Shown here: positions 28,312-38,178 of the stretch, piece by piece | Numbering within the stretch: position 1 is the first letter of the stretch | Layout: every line of letters starts with the position of its first letter | Assembly (NCBI GenBank): GCA_963754335.1 | Contig: CAVWFQ010000010.1 | Location: 744,001 to 808,000, forward strand | Reading direction: 5' to 3' | Length of the DNA stretch: 64,000 nt | Source of the DNA: JBBSDP01 sp963754335 | Lineage (GTDB): Bacteria > Planctomycetota > Phycisphaerae > Tepidisphaerales > Tepidisphaeraceae | The notes under the pieces: model-generated | What the model was told of the DNA's origin: nothing | Databases searched by the model: none | What the model saw: only the letters and a program-made list of their open reading frames with translations | Position numbers and translations under genes: made by a program

Positions 28312-29302
28312 TCTTCCCGACATCGAGGGATTCCGAATCATCGAAGCCATCGCCAGCGGCGGCATGGGCACGGTCTATCGGGCGCACGACATCCAATTGG
28401 ATATCGAGGTGGCGATCAAGGTTCTTCGTTCAATGCATCCCAGCGCCCAGGCACAGTTTCTTCAGGAGGCGCGAGCGGCGGCCAGATTGCAGCATCCCCA
28501 CATTGTTCCGGTGTTGCGCTACGAGCAGTACGGCCAGGGCGGTTATTGCGTCATGCAGTTGATCAAGGGAAAGGACGCGCATCGCCTGATTCGGCAGTTT
28601 GCCGAATCCATGGCGCACGAGAAGGAACCCCACGACATTCTCGAAATCGCGGAGCTTGATCCTGCCTCGGCGACGCCGGAGCTGCGCGCACTCCTTCGTC
28701 TCAAGCAATCGTACTATCGTTTTGTGGCTTATTGGCTTGCTGGCGTTGCCGAAGGTCTGGATCGCGCACATCTCGAAGGAATCGTTCACTATGACGTGAA
28801 GCCGAGCAATATGATGGTCTCGGCGGATGGCAGGATGATGCTCGGCGACTTCGGACTGGCCACGCTGGCCGACCGCCAGTTGCCTGCTTCCAATTCCTCG
28901 TGTATCGGAACGCCTGGCTATCTGTCGCCGGAAATGCTGGCCGGGTGGGCAAGCCGCTCCGGCTCCGCCGACACCGATTCCCGGGTCGATATCTGGGGTC
29001 TGGGGGTAACGCTGTACGAATTTTTGACCTACAAACAGGCGTATGATGGACCGCTCGGAAAGGTATTGCGATCAATCGCCACGACCGACCCGATGCGGCC
29101 GAGCGATGTCATGTGGCAAACGCCCCCGGAAATGGAACGGATCTGCCTCAAGGCGATGGCCCGCAATCCGGACGACCGATATCGTCGCGCCGCGGAAATG
29201 GCCGACGATCTCCGAGCGTTCCTGTCGGGTGACGGGGGCGCGCGTCCTTCCCGCCCCACCCCAGGGCCCCTTTCATGGCTGAAGCGACCGCCGCAAAAAT
29301 AA
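28308..29302 (+). CDS. PpkA-like Ser/Thr protein kinase (frame break near start)
   Basis: A soluble eukaryotic-type kinase of about 331 residues. The glycine loop (ASGGMGTVYRAHD), VAIKVL lysine, catalytic loop HYDVKPSNMM and DFG in LGDFGLATL are present, then GTPGYLSPE and DIWGLGV. ATG 28308 overlaps the FHA stop, but that frame is wrong after about five codons. The kinase frame has no start before the ATG inside the glycine loop (28364), so a one-base error near 28317 is likely. There is no membrane helix or extracytoplasmic domain, unlike classical PpkA. Directly downstream lies a PP2C phosphatase, which makes a kinase/phosphatase switch. Confidence 0.87.
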
Positions 29303-29349
29303 ATGATTCGATTCCCCGGCGGCCCCACGCCTGCCGCTCATTGGAGCCG

Positions 29350-31158
29350 ATGAAACCACCCGCCGACAGCACCACGCTTGTTCCAATCAATCATTTTCTG
29401 CTGCGCATCGCCAGCCCGACCCAGGCCGCCGCCCAATTCCCGCTGGGAACATCGCGCATGATCGTTGGTCGCGCCGGACACGCAGCGATCGTGCTCGACA
29501 GTCCGAAGGTTTCCCGGCGTCACGCGGAACTGGTCAAGGATCCTTTCGGCCGATGGTGGGTCCGGGACATGGGCAGCCGCAACGGAACGTGTCTCAACGG
29601 GAAGCGGATCTCCCATGCGATCTTCGAGCCGGGGGATGTGCTGGAGATCGGCGGCTACACGCTGACGCTTGCGCCGCAGGCTTCGCCGCTCGAGCAAAAG
29701 GAAAGCCCGCGGCATCTTTCCGTGACCGAGAATGCCGGCGAGCGGATTAAACGTCTTGGCGAACATGAGTCGCCTCGAATCGACGCCAGCCATCTGTCGG
29801 CACTCAGCGAATTTGGGCACCAGTTGAATATCACCCATGACGAGAGCGAGCGATTGCTGCAATTATGCCGGCTGATGATCAGCTCGCAGTTTCGCGGCCG
29901 TCATGGAATTGTGCTCAGGGTACCGCGAGAACAGATTGAAGAGCCACAGGTCCTCTGCGGACCCCAGGCCCCCGCCGACTGGCGCGAACCCCTCCCTCCG
30001 ATTTCCCGGAGCGTGCTCCGCGCCGTCTGTGAATCGCTTGAACCGGTCCTGGCGACAAACAGTGCGACGGGAGCCGAAGACATTCAGCTCTCCATGCCAT
30101 CGGCCGTCATAGCGATGACCGTCATGGCAGCGCCAATTCGTTTCGACGATTACGCGGTGGACTTACTCTATGCCGTCTTCGGACCGGAATACAATCACAG
30201 CGATTGGCTGGCGCTGATTGCCCTGGCGGTCAAACAATTTCAGCAGGCGGAAGCCGTCTGGCAGCATGTTGCCAGGATCCGGGAGTATGCGGCGGTCGCG
30301 CGCGAACTGGAACTCGCCCAGGAAATCCAGCTTCGGCTCATCCCGCAACGGCTCCAAATCAATGGCGTGGAGCTGGCCATCGGTTTCAGGGCCTGTCACT
30401 GGGTGGGTGGGGACTACGCCGACGTTGTTCCTCTTTCCGACGGCCGTGTGCTGATCGCGATTGCGGACGTTTGCGGGAAGGGTTTGCCGGCGGCGATGAT
30501 TACCTCCAGCATCCATACGATGGTTCACGCCAATCTTCGCGCCGGGAAGTCTGTCAACGAGATGGTGGTTGCGCTCAACGCCTACCTGAGCGATTATGTA
30601 GCGGACGGCAATTTTGTGACGATGATCTGCATCGTCCTGGATCCGGCAAGCGGCAATTTCGATTGCATCAATGCCGGCCACCCCCCGGGCCTGATGATCG
30701 ACCCGCGCGGGAATCTCCGGCAAATGAATCTGGCTGCGAACATGCCCCTGGCGCTCAGCCCGCTGGTTGGACAGGACGAAGGGGGAATCCTGCAGGCCGG
30801 AGATTTGCTGATCCTCTATACGGACGGCCTCATCGAGGCGGTAAATGAAGACGGTGACATGCTGGGTGTGCAGGGTCTCGGGGAGGAGTTGTGCAGAATA
30901 GCCGCCGCCCAGGCCGGGGCTCCTGTCGCGAAACTGGTGAATGACGTAACCGGATTCCTGGATCTCTATGAGCATGGTCGGATCGCCGCCGACGATCGAA
31001 CGTTCATCATCGTGCGACTGTCTGATACAGTCACAGGGACGAGCGGGCCGGCACGGCTCAGGGTTCGTAGACACCGGATCACGCGCATGTTGGACGAGGC
31101 AAAACCCCGTACTGACCTGCCAATGGCGAACGCCGGTCGGCGCGGGTTTAGCGCTTGA
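29350..31158 (+). CDS. FHA-SpoIIE/PP2C-type protein phosphatase
   Basis: A 602-residue protein with an N-terminal FHA domain (about 15-100; MIVGRAGHAAIVL, VSRRHAEL, GSRNGTCLNG), a middle GAF-like region (about 160-310), and a C-terminal SpoIIE-type PP2C phosphatase domain (about 330-580). Metal-binding motifs are intact: GGDYADVV, ADVCGKGLPAAM, NAGHPPGLM, YTDGLIEA and DDRTFIIVRL. It should remove phosphate from Ser/Thr, opposing the kinase encoded just upstream, as PppA opposes PpkA. I chose ATG 29350, behind GGAG. An earlier in-frame ATG at 29275 would overlap the kinase and has no ribosome-binding site. No frame break. Last gene of the T6SS-like run. Confidence 0.87.
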   Translation: MKPPADSTTLVPINHFLLRIASPTQAAAQFPLGTSRMIVGRAGHAAIVLDSPKVSRRHAELVKDPFGRWWVRDMGSRNGTCLNGKRISHAIFEPGDVLEIGGYTLTLAPQASPLEQKESPRHLSVTENAGERIKRLGEHESPRIDASHLSALSEFGHQLNITHDESERLLQLCRLMISSQFRGRHGIVLRVPREQIEEPQVLCGPQAPADWREPLPPISRSVLRAVCESLEPVLATNSATGAEDIQLSMPSAVIAMTVMAAPIRFDDYAVDLLYAVFGPEYNHSDWLALIALAVKQFQQAEAVWQHVARIREYAAVARELELAQEIQLRLIPQRLQINGVELAIGFRACHWVGGDYADVVPLSDGRVLIAIADVCGKGLPAAMITSSIHTMVHANLRAGKSVNEMVVALNAYLSDYVADGNFVTMICIVLDPASGNFDCINAGHPPGLMIDPRGNLRQMNLAANMPLALSPLVGQDEGGILQAGDLLILYTDGLIEAVNEDGDMLGVQGLGEELCRIAAAQAGAPVAKLVNDVTGFLDLYEHGRIAADDRTFIIVRLSDTVTGTSGPARLRVRRHRITRMLDEAKPRTDLPMANAGRRGFSA

Positions 31159-31195
31159 TTGTGGCGGTTTCACGGAAAGCATCGAGAATGTCGCT

Positions 31196-31279
31196 CAACT
31201 GTCATCCTGAGGTACTCCGATGGATCTGCGTCCCACGACTACGATGCAGATCCTTCGGAGTACCTCAGGATGACAGTTG
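31196..31279. repeat. palindromic REP-like element, family 5
   Basis: Arms of 34 nt (31196-31229 and 31246-31279) are complementary with one mismatch around a 16-nt loop. The arm contains GTCATCCTGAGGTACTCCGA. It lies 38 bp after the phosphatase stop and before the M48-like gene, so it may end the T6SS-like transcript or block decay from that side. Confidence 0.85.
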
Positions 31280-31349
31280 GCCCAATGCGCCGATCGCCAC
31301 AAATAGGAGTTACACCCGTCGGTGCGTTTGCCGCGCCTTCCCAACTCGG

Positions 31350-32228
31350 ATGCTTCCGGCGGCAACATTGCTGATGTTTCTGATCGTGGGATGCGCCCAC
31401 GATTCAATTGGATCGCGCGGGACGCCGGCCGACTGGGCGCGTGTGCTGCGGACCGCCGAAACCGCACATTCGGTCATCCGCCCGGCCATCGACAACGACG
31501 CAGAGCTCAACAACTACCTGAGCAGCATCGGGGACCGGCTTCAGAAGGCGGGCCAGTCATTGCACCCGAATGCCGATGTGGGCCCGGTGCAGTTTCATCT
31601 GGTGGATAGTGACATCCGCGGCGCGTTCAGCTCCGGGGGCGAGCACATCTACATCGATCGAGGCCTCCTGGCGATCTGCCAAACTGAAGACGACCTCGCG
31701 GCGGCGATGGCGCATGCTTACGCACATACTCTCGACCGGCAGGCGGTGAAACGCAATATCGATGAAAGTTACGAAGCGTTGGGGATCGTCTGGCAGCTTG
31801 CATCACAGCCCTTCGATCCCGATGAAGAACGGGAGGCGGACCAGGATGCGTTGAAGCTCTTCGCGCTGGCCGGTTGGGACCCGGCCCGGTTTGCCGACAT
31901 TGTCAGCCGGGCGGCCGGCCCGTCCGCCGACGGGAGGACGGCGGAGTTGCGCCAGGAGGCGGCGGCGATGGAGGCATCGAGCGAGAAATGGCGTTCGGTC
32001 CCCGTGGCCGATGCCCACTCTTTCCGCCGGATTCAGCTCGGTGTTCGCAAATTCCATGCACCGACGGACACCAATTCGCAGTTGTCGATACGGGCCTTCC
32101 AGCATTGTCTGGCCGACCGAAGTGCAACGGACCGGGAAGAAGCCCTCACGCAGATTGTCAGCCTGCTTCCGCCCAGGACGGTCGAGCCGGGAGTGGAGCG
32201 AGGCCACTTCCGCGACCCCTCGAAATAG
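31350..32228 (+). CDS. M48-like lipoprotein with a degenerate zinc motif
   Basis: A 292-residue lipoprotein. It has a short signal peptide (MLPAATLLMFLIVGC, lipobox LIVGC) followed by a periplasmic domain of the M48/BepA type (IDNDAELNNYLSSIGDRL, FSSGGEHIYIDRGLL, EREADQDALKLFALAG). In active members the helix reads HExxH; here it is AMAHAYAHTLDR, so the catalytic Glu is Ala, while both His and the downstream EADQDA Glu are kept. It may bind zinc but should not cleave peptides. The start is uncertain: AGGAG at 31303-31307 suits an upstream start in another frame, so a one-base error near 31340 may hide a longer signal peptide. Confidence 0.68.
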   Translation: MLPAATLLMFLIVGCAHDSIGSRGTPADWARVLRTAETAHSVIRPAIDNDAELNNYLSSIGDRLQKAGQSLHPNADVGPVQFHLVDSDIRGAFSSGGEHIYIDRGLLAICQTEDDLAAAMAHAYAHTLDRQAVKRNIDESYEALGIVWQLASQPFDPDEEREADQDALKLFALAGWDPARFADIVSRAAGPSADGRTAELRQEAAAMEASSEKWRSVPVADAHSFRRIQLGVRKFHAPTDTNSQLSIRAFQHCLADRSATDREEALTQIVSLLPPRTVEPGVERGHFRDPSK

Positions 32229-32257
32229 CCACGACTTCACCGGTCGTCGGGTACGTT

Positions 32258-32527
32258 TTACGAAGCCGGTTCCCAGCGCGGCCCTTTGCCACATCCGCAA
32301 CTTTGAAAACGCAGCCCGCTTGGAGCCTGAACAATACTCGAATGCGCCGCCGCGCCTCCGGGTCGCACACAACACGATGTGAGGACCGGCTTGCCCCCGG
32401 GCGCCTGCGAACTCATCATGGCGGGCGAACCGGACTGCGAACAACCCACCGACCCGAGTCCCAGCGCAACCGCAATCGCCAGAAAGCCGGCGGCGTCGAC
32501 TCGGAATTTCCTGCGAAATTGGAACAT
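32258..32527 (-). CDS. small predicted lipoprotein
   Basis: An 89-residue reading frame starting MFQFRRKFRVDAAG with a good lipoprotein signal (FLAIAVALGLGSVGC). The mature part is Ser/Gly/Pro-rich with five further Cys (TSCCVRPGG, SCGCGKG). It lies between the porin gene and the convergent M48-like gene. Its compositional bias and short length leave doubt, but the basic start, hydrophobic core and lipobox are convincing. Confidence 0.45.
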   Translation of the reverse strand: MFQFRRKFRVDAAGFLAIAVALGLGSVGCSQSGSPAMMSSQAPGGKPVLTSCCVRPGGAAAHSSIVQAPSGLRFQSCGCGKGPRWEPAS

Positions 32528-32598
32528 GGCTGATCTCCGAACGACCCCAACGAATTCTAGTTTCACCGGGGCCATTCGATCCAGTGCCGGGAGCACTG

Positions 32599-34105
32599 TT
32601 AAAAACGGTAAAGCAGGTCAAGCCCGATCGTTGTCTGCGAATGCTTGCTTCCGTTCACAAGCACGTTGCGAGACGTGATGTCCTCGCGTACCTCGGGGCG
32701 AATCTTGAGCGTCGGCGCATCATGCGGGAACGGAATCCAATCAAGCCCGATCGTCATCTCGTAAGCATCGGTGGCTCTTCCGAGGGGGACGGCCGAGTCG
32801 TTCATTACGGTCGCGGTGAACTCGCGGTTGGCCTCGGGGAATCGAAATCGGGTTCCACCGCCGTCTTCGAACCACTCAACGCGACCCTTGATCTGGAGAG
32901 TGTTGCTGACGCGATAGCCGCCAAAGAGACGCGATGCCGTACCAGCAGGTATTTCCGACAGGCGCGCCCGTGGAAACGCTGCCGGGCGCCGGCGGAAAAA
33001 AGGAGAAATACTGCTTCACCTGATTGTCTTCCCAGCCTGCGAGCATATCGAGCGCGAAATTCCACGGCCCACGCGGATCCGGCGTGAAGTAAACGATATT
33101 TTCAAGAACCGTTCGGTAATGGGAATTATCGTCCGGCTGCTCAGCTCCCTCCGACGCCGCCACGTAATCGACGAAATTGTCGTTGAGGATGAAGTTCACG
33201 CTTCCCAGAAAGTCGAGCGAGTCGTTGTTGTCTTTCAACGCCTGCTCCCAGCCGCGGGAAAATCCGGCGTTGGCGGTAATGTTGTCGCTGATGTCGTAGG
33301 TCACATAAGCGCCCGTCTGATACATCGGGATGCCAAATGTGAGGATGAACGAGCGCGAGAAAAACTGAATCGCCTGGTTGTGAACCGGATCACACGATTC
33401 ATATCCCATGATCGTCGCAAACTTGCCGGCACGAACGCGGAGGCCATTTCCCACGGGCGCCGCCAAGTCAACGAATGCTTCAGTCAGGTCCGGCTGGTAA
33501 TAGGGACTGTGTTCGTTGGCCAGATACGTATTGGCGAAGTGAGCCGGCCCACCGGGGCCCGCGGGGATGTATTTCAGGTTGTAGTCCAGCAGGCCGTTCG
33601 AGTGCATCATCGCGCCGTCATGGCCGTACTGGAATTCGATCAGACCTCCGACATCCCATTTGGTGGCATGGTGGTAGTTGACAAAACGATCGATGAACAG
33701 GTCAATCCGCTGAAGGATCAACTGATCGCTGTGGTGATCGAACATTCGCAGTTCGATCTTGTGCTGGGGGCCCTCATCAAACGAATGCGGATCGGCGGCG
33801 TTGTACGTATACGAACCTTCGATGTCGCCGTAAATGTTGATCCCCGCCTGATCGAGCGGACGGGCCAGACCGAAATGGTCCAACGCGCCCATCAGCGGCG
33901 CTCGCTGCATCGGGACGACTGCGTCGGATGCATAGTCGGGGTTCAGATTCAGATCGAATGGATTCGGAATCGAATTGGATCCAGATGTACTGTTCCCCCC
34001 CGTTTCCGCGCCTGACACCCTCGTCGTCGGATACCAGATGATCCCGATCAGCCCGCCGAGACAACACAATTTGCGTAGAAAAACCACGGGGGGTCTCCTT
34101 CCCAA
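32599..34105 (-). CDS. putative beta-barrel porin (BBP2/OmpL-like; frame break)
   Basis: An outer-membrane porin of about 502 residues. It has a signal peptide (MGRRPPVVFLRKLCCLGG, then an Ala-Glu cleavage region after RVSGAETG), a short Asn/Ser-rich linker, and a domain with alternating amphipathic strands (GINIYGDIEGSYTYNAAD, WDVGGLIEFQYGHDGAMM). The frame changes near 32950; the continuation ends in TIGLDLLYRF, with the C-terminal Phe typical of outer-membrane barrels. The pattern fits the planctomycete putative beta-barrel porin-2 family. It is a single-gene unit facing the M48-like gene. Confidence 0.78.
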
Positions 34106-34256
34106 CTAGAGAGATGCGGTGGCTTGCGGAAAACCACGGCCCGACCGCAGGCATCCGACTAGCCTTCCGGCTGATCGTACCGCGGGCATTACGATCTCAC
34201 AAGGAATTTGCTTGGTTCTGAACAAGCGGGCCAGCATCGGCACCGTGCCCCGGCAC

Positions 34257-34616
34257 TCAGTCAGCCGGGCTGAATTCGCCGGCGACCTGGCAATCCGTGC
34301 ACATCCCCCCTGTCGTCAGCGTATCGTGACCGCAACGCTGGCAACGCGTCTTCGAGCGAACCCTTCGTCGCCACGCAGCGTGAATGGCCCAGACGCCGAG
34401 CGGGATCAGCAGAAACCAATGCGGGAGTCGGTGTCCTTCCCAGGTCACAACACTGCTGCTGGATCTGAGCTCATATTGGCCGCCTCCGTGCCGCTCCGAG
34501 GTGATTCGATCAATGTGACCCGCCAATGCAAAGATGACTGCAGTGATATAAAGCACGGTCGACAGGCTCGCCAGGATCGACAGAAAGCGAGACAATTTTG
34601 AATTTCCACTCGTCAC
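34257..34616 (-). CDS. small membrane protein with C-terminal zinc ribbon
   Basis: A 119-residue protein starting MTSGNSKLSRFLSIL. It has a first membrane helix (ASLSTVLYITAVIFALAG), an outside loop with YELRSSSSVVTWEG, a second helix (HWFLLIPLGVWAIHAAWRRR) and a cytoplasmic zinc ribbon (CQRCGHDTLTTGGMCTDC). This arrangement is common in planctomycete proteins of unknown function. The function is unknown; the zinc ribbon could serve in protein contact. Confidence 0.72.
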   Translation of the reverse strand: MTSGNSKLSRFLSILASLSTVLYITAVIFALAGHIDRITSERHGGGQYELRSSSSVVTWEGHRLPHWFLLIPLGVWAIHAAWRRRVRSKTRCQRCGHDTLTTGGMCTDCQVAGEFSPAD

Positions 34617-34663
34617 TGACGCTCTCTGCCCCTGTTCTCAATCACTCTCTTTCGGACCCATGC

Positions 34664-34986
34664 TCAATCAGAACCGGCCGCCCGACACATGGGACAGCAC
34701 ATGACGCCATTTCCGCATAGGCCGCAGGTATGTTTGAACGCGAGGTGGTTCGATAGGTTCTTGCGGCGCTACAGCAATAAGGGCATTCCATCAAGTCCTT
34801 GTCGTTGCTGTGGATGAATTTTTCGTGGAAATAGGTGTTCCAGTGGTGGTGAACCATCACACATTTGCTGCACGGCGAATCCGCCGCGCGCTTGGCCCGG
34901 CGCACATTCTGTTCCACTTCGGTCGATATCACAGCCGCGCAACAGCAGCGCAGATAGAACAACCGCCAAACGCGATGAATACTCAA
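34664..34986 (-). CDS. Cys-rich zinc-ribbon-like small protein (frame break)
   Basis: The minus strand from 34986 encodes SPCSKCVMVHHHWN and DLMECPYC. After a one-base frame change near 34770, the neighbouring frame continues NHLAFKHTCGLCGNGVMCCPMC and stops at 34664. Together this gives four CxxC pairs, a zinc-binding layout that neither frame shows alone. Length would be about 107 residues. The start could be ATG 34986 or ATG 34857. The family is unknown. Confidence is limited by the need to join two frames. Confidence 0.4.
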
Positions 34987-35021
34987 TCAAGATCGAATGC
35001 GGGCCGTTGTATCGCATAGTG

Positions 35022-38000
35022 CTACTCGACCAGGCCGGTCGGGACAGTGACCTCTGCGGGGAAGTAAAATTCCCACATTTCGTAAAGCGCCGGGAGCACG
35101 ATGAGGGTGAGCAACGCCGCCGAGAGCATTCCCCCGAGGATCACCAGTGCGAGCGGGCGTTGAACTTCTGAGCCGATTCCGCGCGAGACCGAAGCCGGAT
35201 ACATGCCGATGGCGGCCATCAGCGCCGTCATGAGCACGGGCCGCAGCCGGCTCTTGGATCCTTCGATGACCGCTTCATGGAGTGGCAATCCCTTAGCGCG
35301 AAGCTGATTGAACTGGCCAACAAGAACGATTCCCATCTGCACGCTTACGCCGGCCAACGCGATGAATCCGATCATCGCCGAGACCGACAAATGCGTTCCC
35401 GTCAGATACAGCAGCAGGACGGCTCCGATGACAATGAACGGAATGTTCACCATGATCAAAATCGCGTAGCGGAGCCGTTGAAAGGCCCAGAACAGCAGGA
35501 TGAGCACGCCCAGCAGCGAGAGCGGAACGATGATCATCAGCCGGGCCGTGGCGCGCTTCTGATTCTCGAATTGCCCCTCCCAGGTGACGTGGTAGCCCGG
35601 CGGCAGCTTGACCTCGTCGGCCACGCGCCGCTGCGCTTCATCGACGAAACTCCCCATGTCGCGATCTTCCACGCCGCACTTGAGCGCGATCCGCCGGCGG
35701 TTGGCGTCGCGACCGATGCGCGAGGCGCCTTCTTCCAGCTTGATGTCGGCCAGACCGGACAGCGGAATCCGCTGCGTCCCCTGTCCGCTCGGGGACGGAA
35801 CATCCACCCACAAACTGGCGATATCCCCGACGTTGCTGTCGCCGGCTGACTGAGCCGCACGCTCAGATCAAATCGCCGCTGGCCTTCGAGAATGCTTCCC
35901 GCGACCTTTCCGCCGATCCCCGTTTCCACCAGCGAAAGAACGGTCTGCCCATCGACGCCATAACGGGCGATCGCGTCGCGGTTGGGGCGAATGGTCAGGT
36001 TCGGTTGCCCGGAGAGCTGTTCGATATCCAGATCCGATACGCCGCGAACCTGCGCGAGCACTTTGCGGATTTCCTCCCCTTTTTCCTGAAGGACCTTGAG
36101 GTCATCGCCGAACAGTTTGATGGCAAGCTCTCCCTTTACACCGGACAGCGCCTCATCGACGTTGTCTTCGATATATTGCGAGAAGTTGTAATCGAGTCCG
36201 GGCAGCTCCTGGAGCTTGGTCCGCATCTGCGCGATGAGGCCTTCTTTATCAACAATCTGACCCGTCTTTGGATCTTTGGTCGTCCATTGATCGCGCGGCG
36301 GCAGATAAACGGCGATCTCGATGTTGTTCCAACCCTTGGGATCGGTGCCGTCGTCGGGACGGCCGAGCTGGGTATAAATCTCTTTGGATTCCGGGAAGCT
36401 CTTGAGCACCTCGCGAATCCGTCGCTCGTTGGCCTTCCCCTGGTCGGGGGAAATCGAAAGCGGCATCGTGACCGTGAGCCAGATGTTTCCCTCATCCAGC
36501 CTGGGCAGAAATTCCGTGCCGAGATGGCTGCCGAGGATCAAGGCGCCGGTGAGCAGGCAGACAGCCAGCCCAAGCGTCAACGGCTTATGACGCAGCGCGT
36601 GGCGTAACAGGACTTCATATCCGCGCGTCAAGACATGCGTGATCCAGTTCTCGTGAGACGGACCGTGGCGGCGCAGCAGGTAGAGGCTGGCCAGGGGAAC
36701 GAGGGTGAGCGTGACGAGCGTGGCGCCCGACAATCGCGCCGGCAATCGTAAAGGCCATCGGCTGAAAAATTCGTCCTTCCACGCGCTGAAAGGTGAAAAT
36801 CGGAATCAGCGCGACGATCAGGATCAGTTTAGAGAAGAGCATTGGCCGGCCGAGATTGGTGCTGGTATGGCGCACCAGTTCCCTGAAAGGGGTGGCCGGG
36901 GGAGCGAGCACGCTGGCGACGAGGATCGCCTCGACGATAACCACGGCCGCGTCAACGAGAATGCCAAAATCGACGGCCCCAAATGAGAGCAGGTTCGCGG
37001 GAATCCCTTTGAGGTGCAGGAAGAGAAACGCCGAAAGGAGCGAGAGCGGAATCACGAGCCAGATGACCAGCGCCGCCCGCAGGTTGCTCGTGAAAATGAG
37101 GGAGATAACAAGAATGAGGATGCCTCCCTCAATCAGGTTGTGCATCACGGTGTGCACCGTCTGATCGACCAGGTCGGTCCGGTCGTAGGTCGACACGAGC
37201 CGCACGCCTCTCGGCAGCACGAATTGATTGAGATAGTCGATCTTCTGCTTGACGCCTTCGACGACTTTGAGGGCGTTGGTTCCCTTATGGGCTAAGACAA
37301 TCCCCTCGACGACGTCGTCGATTTCCCTGGCCGGCTTCCCGTCCTGAGGCGCTTGGTACCATGCGACGATTCCCTGCCGCGTCGCCATGCCCGTGCGCAC
37401 TTCCGCCACATCGCGCACGTAGATCGGATGCCGGTTGTAATTGGCGACGGCGACGTTCTCGATCTGCGAAACCGTGGTAATCGCATTCACGCCGCGCACA
37501 ACCAGGATCTGCTCTCCGACTGCGCAGCACGTTTCCGCCGGTGTTTGAATTATTGTTCTGCAGCGCGGTGAGCACCTGCGGAAGGGTCACGCCGTGCTGA
37601 ACGAGCGCTTCAGGGCGGACGAAAACCTGGTATTGCTTGATCCCTCCGCCGAAAGCGTTCACGTCCCCCACGCCCGGCACCTGCCGCAGGGCCGGCTCAA
37701 CGACCCAGTCCTCCAGCGCACGCAATTCCTCAAGTTTTTCCCGTGGCCCGCGGACAATGTATCGATACACTTCTCCAGTGCTGGTGGTCAGCGCGGCGAG
37801 CTGCCATTGGGCCGCCGGGGGAAGCGTCACGCCCTGCATTTTTTCAAGCACCTGGGCGCGGGCGAAATTATCCTCCGTGCCGTCGCGAAACGTGCAGGTG
37901 ATGTCCGACAACCCGAACATGCTGATCGAGCGCAGGCTGCTGAGCCCCGGCGTGCCGTTGAGCTGCTGCTCGGCGGGAAGCGTGACCTGCGCCTCGACAT

Positions 38001-38178
38001 CCTCGGCGGCCTGGCCGGGCCAAAGCGTGATCACTTCAACGTGAACGTCATCGGGATCGGGAAAAGCCTCTACGGGCAGTTCGCGATAAGCGAACAGCCC
38101 GCAGACGATCAAGACCCCGACGAGGCCGATCGTCATCGCCCGTTGGTCTAATGCGAAATCAACGAGTTTCTTGACCAT
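35022..38178 (-). CDS. cusA: CusA/CzcA-family heavy-metal RND efflux pump (three frame breaks)
   Basis: An inner-membrane proton-driven metal exporter of about 1052 residues. It starts MVKKLVDFALDQRAMTIGLV with the first helix, then porter-domain segments (EAFPDPDDVHVEVITLWPGQ, GGIKQYQVFV). The helix-4 motif of the heavy-metal group, SFGAVDFGILVDAAVVIVE, carries the acidic proton-relay residues. The C-terminal half includes LDEGNIWLTVTMP and ends LPALYEMWEFYFP. Frame changes near 37515, 36735 and 35850 break an otherwise complete protein. It is the last gene of the leftward cusCBA-type operon, its ATG abutting the cusB stop. The metal (Cu/Ag or Co/Zn/Cd) cannot be fixed from these segments. 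Confidence 0.88.

Noticed and set aside
31350..32228. Active M48 peptidase call
   Set aside because: The catalytic Glu of HExxH is Ala, so the protein is described as an M48-like pseudo-peptidase instead.
35022..38178. Four separate genes in the cusA region
   Set aside because: The four open frames cover successive, non-overlapping parts of one RND protein in the right order; they are fragments of one gene.
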